NCBI GenBank assembly: GCA_033557835.1
Contig: JAWQRO010000076.1
Span: 1-61,245 of the forward strand
Direction of reading: 5' to 3'
Source: Helochares maculicollis
Taxonomy: Eukaryota; Arthropoda; Insecta; Coleoptera; Hydrophilidae
Length of the DNA: 61,245 bases
Position numbers and translations under genes: made by a program. Positions 37,771-49,600 of the stretch are shown one piece after another. The stretch's first letter is position 1. Each line of letters opens with the position of its first letter. Under the pieces are notes generated by a model that saw only the letters and a list, made by a program, of their open reading frames with translations, did not search any database and was not told the origin of the DNA.

Positions 37771-38787
37771 ACTTTTAAGATAAGGATTTTTGAATATACA
37801 TTTGCAGCATCTATTTAGAACCCATTATTTTAGCAACATAAAAATGAAACAATGGGATAGAAAAGTTTAAAAATGAATGATTTTTTTGTATTTTAGGTGT
37901 CAACTTGGGTGGCATGAAATAATTTTTGGATCTGTTCGTTGGGATCGCTTGTAATTGGACACATCAATGAAGTGTAGCAATGGGTTTGCAGTCACATTTT
38001 TTTGGAAAGAAATTTTGGAGCGTCATTAAGCCGCCGTAATGTTGTCTGTGTAAGTTTGCCCTTAATGTTTATATAATACTTTTGATTGTTCATTTAGATC
38101 ATTTAAACAAGGGTGTAGTCTGCTAGTCTATTATAATACTTAATTTATTACTAACAGCAATGCAGCTTAGCGCCGCCATTTTGATAATGGCTCGTTTTTA
38201 CTGCAATTCTGTTAGGTATTGTTATAGAGTGCATTACTTTTGTACATGCGTTTCCACTATTTGTAAGCAATCCATTTTTAAAAAGATTATATTTGTTGAG
38301 TATATGATTTTTTGTATTTAGGTGTTTGTTGGTGAGTTCATGTAGGAGCGACCGAATTTCCATGACTAGTAGATTTTTTGAAGTAATTTTGTAATATCTT
38401 TTTCTACCTTATACTTACATTATAAATTAATACAAACAACAAATAGCTGGTCTTAGATTGTGAAGTTGTGCTCAAAATAAAGGAACACTTTTGATGTTTA
38501 TTTCATAATAATTTTTGAGACTGGTGTTCATGCGAGTTTCTTGGAGCCGTTATGAAACATAAACAGATTTATTGGTTGTAAAATTTGTACCAAGAAAGGG
38601 TTGCATTGATTCTATAAATACCTGTTTCGAATTCATCAATTGTCATGTCAATTCATAGCATGCATGAAATTTCAAATATTAAGCACTAAGCTCAAGCAGT
38701 TCAAGAACCCATCAACACAGTTCATCATCAAGTAATCAGACCAGAAAATAATCTCTTACATATCAATAAATTTAGTGTCATACCAAG

Positions 38788-38984
38788 GTACCAACACAAT
38801 TAGTCATCATCATCATCTCATTGTATTCTCACAGAGCATTATTCTAAACAATATATCATATTTAAATATAATTCGGTAGTTAAATATTATGATGATTTAA
38901 TATATTTAAATGTCGGATACTGTTTAGATTATTACACTGTGGTGATAGGATGAGATGATCATGACTACTTGTGTTAATATGTTG
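38788..38984. repeat. Fold-back (inverted repeat) insertion
   Basis: Two imperfect arms of roughly 80-90 bp (about 38790-38872 and 38893-38980) face each other around a short loop. The left arm reads CAACACAATTAGTCATCATC; the right arm ends ATCATGACTACTTGTGTT. It is absent from the other units. It resembles a MITE or snap-back insertion. Confidence 0.6.
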
Positions 38985-38999
38985 GCATGCCACTAGATG

Positions 39000-39330
39000 T
39001 ATCGATGCGTTAGCGACTACTCTTTCTGATCTGATTACGTGGTGTCAAACTGTGTCGATGAATATTTCTAGTACTGCTTGTGGTGTGGTTTAATGCTTGA
39101 TAATTACTGTTGCCGAACAATGAAAAGGGCAGAGGCTGATCTGGCCAGTCTGCCTGTAAATGACACATTGGCGGGTTTTGTCGGTGATCCACATGTGCAT
39201 GGCACATTTAGCGGTGTCTTTGGAGAAATGAGAATTTGCTTAAGCACCAGGCTTGGTGCGAAGTGTTCATGAATAAGTTTCGTGCTGAAATGGAAATCGT
39301 GGGAAACGGCAAAAGCCACCATTGAAGATG
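39000..39330. other. GC-richer patch of unknown origin in unit 4
   Basis: It has CpGs and no counterpart in units 1-3. Two to three overlapping 60-70-codon frames exist on both strands (for example 39104-39322 minus, 39078-39272 plus). None is recognised. It is probably an inserted fragment adjoining the fold-back. Confidence 0.35.
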
Positions 39331-42300
39331 ACCAGCACCACTATGGAATTAATGCCACCTTTTCATAGTATCAATTTCCACAATACCTCATTTTTTCGTT
39401 CTACAACGAATCTATGAAAATCCCATGAACAATAGGACAATTTAAAATTTGGAGTTTTTTGGATTTTAATTCCATCATCTATTTGAAATCCACTATAGCA
39501 GCCTAAACGTTATGCAATGAGATACAAACATTTGAATAACCATAAAATTGAATTATTTTTACATTTCAGGTGCCAGTTTGTGCATTTACATGGAAGCGGC
39601 TATCTTGACATGACTTGTAAATTTTCCCAAGTGTTTTTCAAAACTTTTGGTTGGATCTTCTCATTTATAATTTCTGGAATTGGACAGGACAGTGAAATGA
39701 AGAATTTTTACATACAACTTTTATTGGAAGAATTACTTATGGATCAAAATTTTGTAAAATCTCAAGACATTCTTGAACAATCATTTAGCCTCCATATTGT
39801 CCTCCATTTTAAATGGGTAATTATTTTTGAGTGTAATATTTTTGAATATGCGTATCGGATATCAGACGGAAAATTAATGATTTTTTCATTCCAGGTAATT
39901 AAGGTTGGAGTGGCCAAATTTTCACCATGGTGAGCTTTTCTATTGATCTCTTTAATTCATTTTCTCGTTTCTTGGGTGAAATGTGAAGACATCAGCAAGA
40001 AATTCTTCTATGGGGTGAGTGTTTTATTTATTCTAGTGCATTCAATGATCCAATTAGATCATTAGCAGCAAAGTTATGGTTTTAAGTTTCTCAACATTTT
40101 TTAAATTTGAAACTGCTGGCAAAATTTAAGATTCGGTGTTATAATTTATAACTTTCACGAATATGGTAGAAAAGCGAAAGAAATTTTAATGTCGTTATTT
40201 ATATATTTTAAACAAAGTTTTTATTAGTAAATTATGAAACCGTGAACGTGCGGAACATTTTCATAGTGCACAACTGTATTGATTTTGAAACTTAAGACCG
40301 TATTTTGCATGCCATGAAAGTAATTGTGCCCATTCTTTAACAACTCTAATTAGTAATTTAAAAAATGAATCAATTTGTAACTCCTATGTTGTTTTTAATG
40401 ATAGTTTTAATATGCATGTTTTGTATATCACAGGAGTGGTTTTTTCAAAAAACCCCAAACAATAATTTAAAATGAACTTGATAATTTCTTTTGCCTTTGA
40501 TACACCTTGACATGGATTCATATAAATTATTTAGACTAATTAGGAAGCCTGTTTATTTAATTTCAATAGTAAATCATTTAGTTTTTGCTTATTGATGATT
40601 GTGACTAACTTATACTTAACGTGACTAGGCTCAGCCATGGATTGTTTCTGCAAACAAAGCTGTTTTAGTAATGTTCATAGCTTGGTTGACTGCAAATAGA
40701 ATATGTTCTAGTATGTCCTGTAGATGGTACCATTTATTTCACAACACTCTTCAGCAATTTTCTTAGTATTAGCTTTTCAACATATTTATATCCAAATATC
40801 CTCATATTTATGGTATAAAAATGGTTGATCTTTTATCATAGTTAAGTTTGGTTGAATTCCTAATTTGAGGTAGCTGTTTTTGGATCACTTACATTAATTT
40901 ATTGTTTATTCCAAACATTTTTATAAATTATTGGCTGTAGTATGAAACAAGTAGCTGAAGTAATACTTTCTAGTTTTTACGAAGTCCACGTGCAATTTGG
41001 TAAATAAATGACATTCACTACTTACTTTATGTGACTCATTTTAGAAGTTACCTAATTTTTCTTTTGTGCAAATACTTTCTAGATCTGAAAGAGTAAATGG
41101 GTACAATTATTTTTGTGATATATTAATTCTATTATAATATCACATCTTGTGGTTTTTTTTAAATCATTTGCAAGTAAAGGAGTATTGGGAGTAAATCAAT
41201 ATTTTATAATTCCATCTATAACATATAATATCTGTAATACGCAGTATATATCTTCGTATTCGCCTGATTTACTAATATATAGTTTAGCGAAAGTTTTAGT
41301 ATAACACGCCTAAATCGAATGATTTTTATATATTTTTAAAAAATTTATTCTCACTTTAATTATCTGTTTGTACAATAATTATAGCATTTTCATATCATTT
41401 TTCGTATAGAATATAAGCTATTTGCTTGTAATTGTTTCTTTGCTATCTCATTTTACACCAACGCTGTGATTTGTATTGGCTTTACTTATAAGGAATTTTA
41501 TGCAGTATATTCATATGATCATATATCTTTTTTAACTTAATTGTAAATTGAATGTGAAGTGTACAAGTGTTTATATTACTGTCGTAAATTCTTAATGCTA
41601 CTAAATTAAATGATTCTAATTAAACAACGGTGTTCATGTCAAAAAATACGGAAATTGACTCTAATATTCGATGGAAATCAGTTTGCTAAGGCATACAGAA
41701 ATTTTAAAGCTATAGATTACATATCTGAATTTCTGATTTAAGTGTAGTCTTTTTTGTATATAGAGTAATGCACTTTGCTTAACATAAATTGTTTATGTAG
41801 CTTGTATGATGTTTGTTGTTTTAAATTTTATGTGTAATTTTTCGAGATTACACAAATATGAGTAAATATCTTTGTGCAACTAGGATTTTTCAATTTAAAC
41901 ATCGTAATTTCAATGTGTGTCGTTGACATAAATCAATTGATGGATATATTATTAAGAACGCTAGCAAAGCAATAATTTTTCTATTAGAGCCAAACATTTA
42001 TGATTGGGTGTTTTTCTTTAAATTAATACAGTAGTTAATGTTTAGTCTGCATAAAGTAGGCAAGATTGAGGAAAATTATTTGAACATTTTATGTTGCATT
42101 GTTTGCACAATAATTCATGTATACAAAAATTTAAAGCTGTGCACAATGACAATAGCAATGGATATGGTATACAATGATTATGTAAATTTTAGAATAAACA
42201 AATTTGTTTTCCGTTGGAAGTGAGAATATCTACGTTTTTTAACGTGTTGAATAAGGGCCATTGAGGATAAACAATTTTTAAATCACAGATTAGTAAAACA

Positions 42301-44314
42301 ATTTTAATACCACTGAAGTATCAATTTTGAAACCCATGTTTTTCTACTGTTCATCCAGAACGTAGTTCATGCATTTCAAAGCAAGCCCTAGCAATAATTT
42401 TTTTTAATTTAATTTTTGCTGTTATTCATATTGCACTGTTCGTACAGTAAAAGATACTTTATTTCGTTAATTTTATTAGATTTTGATGATCGGCTGCAAT
42501 GATACAATTTGTTTGTTAAGATCAGGTTTGTTTCGCAGATTCCTGTGATGTCTTAACGAAATCGTTCATATGATTTCTGCACTAATCATTTTTAGGTGGT
42601 TTCTTTAACGAAGATAGCTGATTTTAGAGGAGATATTTTCTAATTATCGCATGCTAATTGTACCACTCATTCCTGCTATTCAGGATGAGTTAATTTTTGC
42701 AAATATATTTTTGGTTATTACTACTTATGAGGACGTACATGTAATTTCTTTTGTGCTTTCTTTAGATATGAAATAAATATGCTGCAGTAAATTTTTTGTT
42801 ACATAAATTATGTTACAGCATATTTTTTTTGTTTTATAAACAGTTATTTCTGCTCGGTCACTATTTTGTAAATGCTTTTATATATGAATCATACGCACTG
42901 TGGACGAATACTTGCCTGTCGGACTGTATTTACTGCTGCACGGTTTAATGATATGGTTACAAAGTGCTTCATTATAACACGAGTTAAATATTTATTAATA
43001 TCTCCTACACTTGTGATAATGTTTCATAAATGTACATAATTCTATAAAATCTTTTGCTATCATATTGTACAACATAGCTTTGTTTTTGCTAAGGTGACCT
43101 AATAAAATAGCTATAAATTCCATACTTAATTTTCCATAGTTATCAACGTTTATTGTTTCACCGTAAGTTGTGTTGATTCAAGATGTCTAAATGGTTTATT
43201 AAGATTGTATGGGCTATGTTCTTAATGACATTGGAAATATGTAGAAAGCTACCACTTCGTATTCAATTTTTACTGTAGGATATTAGCTATTTATTAGAGA
43301 TTCATTTCTACCAGTGCATGATTTTATTTTGTAATAGTTTCAAATTGCTACGAATTTTATTAGTATTTCGCCATTTATTCAAACTTATTTCCTTTCGTTG
43401 TTTCTTGTAAGTACTATATACTATTTATAATCTCATCTTTAGGGTTCTCTCATACAAATCCAAAAAACTTGTATAAGTCAAGATGTTGGAAATAACTATC
43501 TCTAGATATCTCAGGCATCCTTTTGTGTTTTTAGAATGAAATTTTGAATTTCAGTGAACTCCATCTATTAACCTTAACCAGGAATCAGTTGAATTAAGCA
43601 GTATGTAGACATCACACTTGTAATTAACAACCCAGATTGCTGATGTGCATTGTTAAATGTTTGCAATAAGTTTTGTTAAAAAACAACGAAAAAGGAAGTA
43701 GCGAGCTCTCGGCAAATCTTTTTGTTCTTAATAAGCTTTAGTACAACTATAGTTTATCCAGTTTTCTGGCCCAGACAAAAGGTTCAGCAAAAGAAACAGC
43801 AAATAAGTTCACATGTTGTTCTGGAGAGTTACTCTTGAAGAATTCGAATAACAGTACAAACATTTATATTATGCAACGCAAGTCTAGCATATATATTTTT
43901 GCAACTACCAGTGTTGTATGCAGATCGGTTTTAACTCCTATCACTCTATGGTTGTAAAAAATCATTTCGCTTTTGAAACTTTGTGAAATAAAATTATGTA
44001 CTGATAGTAAGCAGGATTTAACAATAAAATACAGTGTGCAATGACATTAGCAATAGATCAGGATGTATTATACATAAAAAAGTAAGCATGGATCTTTGTT
44101 CTATATGCAACAAAAATAGCATTGTAAGTTTAATAATGCTCGCCAATACAATAGGAGGAATTATTTTTTAATAATGCCTATGAACACAATTCGCATTAAA
44201 AAAGTTAAAGAGCTGAATCGTGAATTTTCAAAGACGCTGTTTACGATCATAATCTTGTGCTAATGTATATTCACCTTCTAGAATCGAAAATGCGCGTAAA
44301 TTAGTAAAGTAATT

Positions 44315-44408
44315 CACAAATTTGAATCGTGTGCATTGGCGCCAGTTCGTGTAGTAATTTGTAACAATTGCGCATGCGTCGCCTGTCAAGCCGCAATAGG
44401 TTAGTCTC
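44315..44408 (+). promoter_or_regulatory. Promoter-like block of unit 5
   Basis: TGCGCATGCGTC at 44369-44380; the initiator has changed to GGTTAGTC (A at 44403), with 34 bp spacing kept. Confidence 0.45.
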
Positions 44409-44611
44409 CCACTAGCACAAGCTTCCGCGCGTATCAAGCTTAGATTCTTAAAATCAGCTCTGTTTAATTTGTGAAAACGAATAGAATCGAAGCAGGGTGC
44501 ATTAAGTAGTTGTCATTTTTCTTTGGAATCATTCTAACACGCTGTGATTAGTTATTATGTGCGGGCAAGTGACGATCATCCAACTAATGCGATTCACAGC
44601 CGGCGCCTGTG
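44403..44611 (+). ncRNA. Candidate first exon of unit 5 transcript
   Basis: From the initiator-like A to donor GCCTGTG|GTAAGATT; the donor is intact although much of the exon has diverged. Confidence 0.35.
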
Positions 44612-44811
44612 GTAAGATTTGCAACGCAACATTACCTATCTAAATTATTCAACCTGTTTTAGTTGTGAACTATAGGATATTACCTGTGGTACTACGCAAT
44701 ATTCTTATTCAGAAAGTTTCAACTCGTGAATTTACAAAAAAACTTCAGGTCAATGCATTTTTAAGACACTATTTTTTTAGCTTTTGCAGTCACGCAGAAA
44801 TTGTTAATGTT

Positions 44812-44960
44812 CGCCTAGAGGGGCCTGGCGATGACAACACTTGGTGCAATTCCGCTTCCCTGTTTTTCTCGCGGGTACAAAGTGTCAATTTTCACTTCAA
44901 GGGGTCTTGCAATGGAAAATATTTTTTTAATGGAACTAGTTTTGCTCCTTCATTTTAATT
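44812..44960 (+). repeat. Sub-repeat relics (unit 5)
   Basis: An exact CGCCTAGAGGGG at 44812 and a decayed CACTTCAAGGGG at 44893. The overlapping 97-codon frame (44665-44958) has no relative in other units. Confidence 0.65.
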
Positions 44961-45100
44961 CCGTCCTTGCATTCAACATCATGATGAGGATAAACACGAA
45001 TATCTATTAAAATTATTTTCGAATTTTAGTTGTGAATTTGGGAGTGTATGTTAGAATGGTCATATTTTGATGACTTACAGACTTTCTAATGAATTTTTCA

Positions 45101-46404
45101 CAACCAACTTAACTAAAGTCAGCGTGTAGTTTTGTCTATGCTTTTAATGATAGAGTTATATCAGTATATCGTTCGTCAAGGGTATTGAAATAAACACAGG
45201 ATGTTTAAATATACTACTTTTAATGTTGCATTACTTCCATTGTGAATATAAATACATTTGGATCAAAAACTTAACAATAACTTCAATAAAATATAAATTA
45301 TTTTTATGTGTAAAAAAACAATGTAACAAACTGCATATTTCTTATCACATCCATGAAACTACATTTGAGTGCTTTGCAAAACGTTTCCACGCAAAATATT
45401 TGGTGTAACCAATATCCGGTGAGAATGAAAATAAGGGTGGTGGTTATAAGTGATATCACCGACAGTGGGTGCTTAAATGAACATTATAATCACTGATGGT
45501 GAAACAGAACTTTTTTTTTTAGAATACTGCAAATATAAACCCTAGCATCACAATATTTTACAAAATCCTACAACAATCTATGAAAAAATATGGTATATAC
45601 AGCAAAAATACTAAATGTTTCTTTCTTATTTACAATTACAATAAATAGTCAAAGTATTAAAATATTTCTATAGGCACATTCTTGATTAAAATACATAGAC
45701 GTATCAAGAACCATGTCTACATAATTTTAATATACGAATACTTTTTGCTGATTTATAACAAATCATATGTGTTTCTATAAGTCGCACAAAAACTTCACAT
45801 GCTTATTTGGTTCGTTAGAACGTACAATTTTCATTTGGCCCAAAAAATTAGATACCTCGGGCGACTAATGGAAACACGTTCAGATTTAAACGATAATTTA
45901 ATTTAAATAGCACCATTTATAGGGCAACAACACAACTGATTGTTGTTAGGGATATAAAGCTTTTTTAACAAATGGAACAATATATTTTTAAACTACGTAG
46001 TAAAATAGATAGAGAAATTTCATAATGTATAAAAGATTCAAAATAGAGTTTTTCTTCCATAATTTTTTTTGTCCGTTATTAAAAAGGTACTTTATAGCAT
46101 ATAGCGTGTCCAATAAAATAAAGTCGGAAAACGAAAGGTGCTCGAACATTTATATCGTGCAGTCTATGTATTTTTCTGTTTTTACGTGAAACTCACTAAT
46201 ATAAAAGGCACAACTTTTATATCGACTACAAGTTCTTCAGCTTTCTTCTTTTATTTTACTGAACAAGCGTAAACACAACAGTTAAACTTGCAAGTCAATA
46301 TCACAAATTGATAACATCATTTATATTAATATTTATATAATTAGTTTCTGCTAAAACTAACTGTGATATATAGTTTTAGGAATTCATTTTAAAATCTAAG
46401 TCAT
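45101..46404. other. Intergenic, nothing recognised
   Basis: AT-rich DNA between the last array unit and the 3' end of NAPRT. No gene, RNA or repeat was identified. Confidence 0.6.
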
Positions 46405-46410
46405 TTTATT
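46405..46410 (-). terminator. Probable NAPRT polyadenylation signal
   Basis: AATAAA on the minus strand, about 140 bp beyond the NAPRT stop codon. A further AATAAA-type hexamer lies near 46250 and could serve a longer 3'UTR. Confidence 0.5.
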
Positions 46411-46547
46411 AATTGCTTTTTGATTCCTCAATTTGTACAACGATCTAGTAGGATTTTACATTTAAGTAATTACTTTTCGTATTTGTCGTATTCTGCCCAA
46501 TTCTCTCATATCTTTCGTTTTCGCCCAAATGAAGGTTCTTTTAAAAA

Positions 46548-46625
46548 TTACATCAGTTCACCAATCGGGGCGTTTTTCAACCATAAGTCATGGAGGAAGT
46601 TGTACAGAGCATCGCTGACGGCAAC
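46548..46625 (-). CDS. NAPRT: NAPRT terminal coding exon 5
   Basis: A 78-nt exon too short to appear as an independent frame. Acceptor TTTGTGCATAG|GTTGCC at 46626/46625; it encodes VAVSDALYNFLHDLWLKNAP and ends IGELM-stop. Sequence and position fit the family's C-terminus. Confidence 0.93.
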   Translation of the reverse strand, partial: VAVSDALYNFLHDLWLKNAPIGELM

Positions 46626-49600
46626 CTATGCACAAAAGTAATTTCAATCATGAATATTATGGTCTACTTTCAGCACAACGTACCTTAAACGGAGTAGGGT
46701 TTAAATTTCGTTTGATATCCGGCCTTAGAGTCCTCAACGAACTCTGCACCCTATTCCTAATTTCCTCTAGCGTAGGCAGCGGGCCTACGATTTTCCCATC
46801 CTTCCAATACAATTTGTGCAATTTTTCCACTTTCGATGGAATGACATACGCTCTCTTCGACTCTTCAAACGGATGCCTGCACAGAACCTTCCTGTTTTTC
46901 TGTGGCGGTTCCTCTTTGGTTTGCTGTAACAAATCGACCAAGGCATGACCGCTTTCGCTGTATAATCGATAGGCGTCTTTCCGACCAGGTATGGTCACCT
47001 TTCCTACGTCTTGGCTCAGTTTGATCCTGGGTTGAGTGTTTAGCTCGACCATTTTAAAAACACATCCTAAAGCCGGCTGCCTCTGGCATGTTACCAAGTG
47101 TGTACCAATCCCAAAACAATTTATTTTGTGCCCTTGATCATTGAGGCTCAAAATAGTTTCTTCATTAATGTCATTAGAAGCCATGATCATCAGGTCTGAG
47201 AACCAAGGAACGTCGTATTTGCGAGCAATTTCCTGGAAGTAATGTCTTGCAATGTTGGAGAGATAGGCCAAGTCGCCGCTATCGATGCGTATACCTATAG
47301 CTTTGTACCCCATATCATTTAGGGCAAGTGCAACTGCACAAAAGTTGAGCAAGCCACTCCTAAAAGAAATAAAAGTGATAAGAATGCGGTTTTGGAACTG
47401 TCCAGTCCATTCGATGTAATAATGATTATGTCTGGGTTTTATTATTTTATTGTCCTCATCTTTGGTCATGATTGGTTATATATAAAATTGCTTTTCTTAC
47501 TATATAGTGTTCCACAAGTAGTTTTCAGCTCAGTAATCACATTTTTTGAATTACCTATTATGAAATTGATGAATCATTAAGCTGGATCACACATTGAACC
47601 GAATATCTAATTTTAATTACCTTCAGCAGAGAGATGCATGATTACTTCATATCATACTGATATTTAGTATTTTGTTTTTTCCATTATTAATGAGGCTCCA
47701 TTTGTTTCCGACTTATTTATCAATTTCTTTCCTGTTATTTTTCAATTTTTAGTGTATTAATTCGTATTATTATTTAAACAAAATCAGTAGGTTATCATTG
47801 ATGATAAAAAACAACTGTGAATATTCTCTCAAAACATAACAATTACAGATTTTAGCATAATTTTTTTATGATGCTCTTTTAAAAAACAAAGTATACATTG
47901 CGTCTATTTTTTCCGAAATGCTCAATCCAATTCGATAGTGGCTGTTAGAATTGATAAAATATAACTGATAGTTCTAAACATTTTGCTCAACCACTTTCTT
48001 CTTTAGGCAATTACATCTTTTTGTAAATCGTTTTAGCCAAACATTTGCATACTTTTGCTCCTTTTGTTTCTTTCTTGCAATTTTTTTTTTTTCGTATAAC
48101 GACGTGGCTTCTATTTCATCTTCCATATTATCATTACTGCTGAAGAGTAGCTGTTTCACATTCTTCATTGGTGCATGGCCCCTCACTATAGGTTGTAATT
48201 CCTTTTCCAGGCTTTTTTCTTAGTAATCGCCATTATAAAGCAAGTAATAAGGCTATCAGCATCTAATTATATGGATTTTTCTCCTTTTTTTGTACATCTG
48301 ATATGTTAGATTTGTTTCAGCTGCCATCTTTGTTTCCCATGTATTCTGTACTCATTTGAATACATTATTTTCCAGAACTATTCCTGATGCATATTCTCTT
48401 TTTTTTTATCTTAAATTGTATCTCTTTCATTGTGGTCAAGTTCGTAACACTTATCCCATCTGTTGGGCTTATAGCTTCCATTTTTTTGTAAATATGCATT
48501 TTGTCTCTAGGTATTATACTTGTTTTCCTGATTTGTTTGTCAAATTCTCCAGCCCGGTTCATTAATTATATTAAATTTCTCGTTGTTTCCTTTCTGCCAA
48601 CATTCCTTGTTTCTCTTATTATTTATTTTAGTATTTAATTTACTTATATTTCAATAAATGTATATTTATGATTAAGTAAGGACTTTTTTGTCACATTAGA
48701 TAACCCATCGAAAGTGGATCTAAATCCGTTACTATTCTGATTTAATTCTGTTGATAAATTTTTCAGAGCACCATAAACCCTTAATACAGATTTTAGTACC
48801 TCATTGAAACTATTGGCAATTGATGCTTTTCTTAAATGTATTATATAGTTCAAAGATTTAGAAGTAAGGATGATTTACATTGAAATTTAATTTCACAATA
48901 GTAAAATTACAACTGGTCAATATGCCGATAACATTTTTTTCATTTGATTTAAACTTTAGCGAACATTAAAAATAAATATGTTTTGGAATTTTCATTGAGT
49001 TTTGGGAACTACTTGTGAGACGTTCTATATATAGTAAGTGAGGTTTTCTAATAACTTGTTTATATTTTTCTTATTCAAGCAATCAATACGACTCCGATTT
49101 ACAAATTGTAGCTCGAAATAGTACAATTTACTAAATGGAATGCTTCCGCTCCCTGCAAAATCGCATCAAAATTTGATGAAAACTAATCTCGATTCAACTT
49201 GTCTACTCCACATGTCTATTAATTAAATTTACATGTGTAAATCAGGCAATTTACAATTAAATTCTACGGAACAGCTACATTTCTTATTTGTTTGTTTGGT
49301 CTAAAGCTAATCAACAGTATTTGGTTTAAAAATTTCAACAAATCAGTGCTTTATTTATATACAAACACGCTAACAGAAGTGCTTTCCAAAGTTACTTCGA
49401 ATGGACTGATTTTACTCAAACTAGCCTAAAAAGCAATGAGCAACTTGTCTAAAACGTTCTTTTGACAAACTAGCAATTAGCAACTAAACTTATATGGGAT
49501 TTTGGTACAAATATATTTAACAATAACACGTGGTTAATATTTTTAGACAAGTTTATACCCTGTGGAAAGATTTAAAAGCAAAATGAAAGCAGTGCTGAAC

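Larger units (their letters stand above)
36330..44270 (+). repeat. Tandem array unit 4 (about 7.9 kb, extended)
   Basis: It starts like units 2-3 (AGCAGCTTAGTGAATG; GGGCGCCAC near 36540; promoter block; exon-like stretch 1), carries three 114-bp sub-repeats, then holds extra DNA: a fold-back at 38788-38984 and a GC-richer patch at 39000-39330. Weaker similarity to unit 3's tail resumes near 41440-41600. The part 42000-44270 shows no gene and only doubtful similarity to the other units. Confidence 0.75.
44271..45100 (+). repeat. Tandem array unit 5, truncated and most diverged
   Basis: Only the front of the unit is present: promoter block, exon-like stretch 1 and two sub-repeat relics. Its sequence is further from units 1-4 than they are from each other, which suggests the oldest copy. 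Confidence 0.75.

Noticed and set aside
39517..39933. 138-codon plus-strand frame in array unit 4
   Set aside because: It crosses an acceptor-like site shared with other units, and the homologous stretches there are full of stops. It is more likely a chance open stretch in noncoding repeat DNA.
17140..45100. Array units as intact transposons
   Set aside because: I found no transposase or reverse-transcriptase motif, no terminal repeats and no target duplications at unit borders. A non-autonomous family cannot be excluded without a genome search.
46628..46948. 106-codon plus-strand frame
   Set aside because: Antisense shadow of NAPRT exon 4.
47360..47469. N-terminal extension of NAPRT exon 4 frame beginning with an ATG
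   Set aside because: It is intron: a good acceptor at 47360/47359 restores the family sequence in phase with exon 3.
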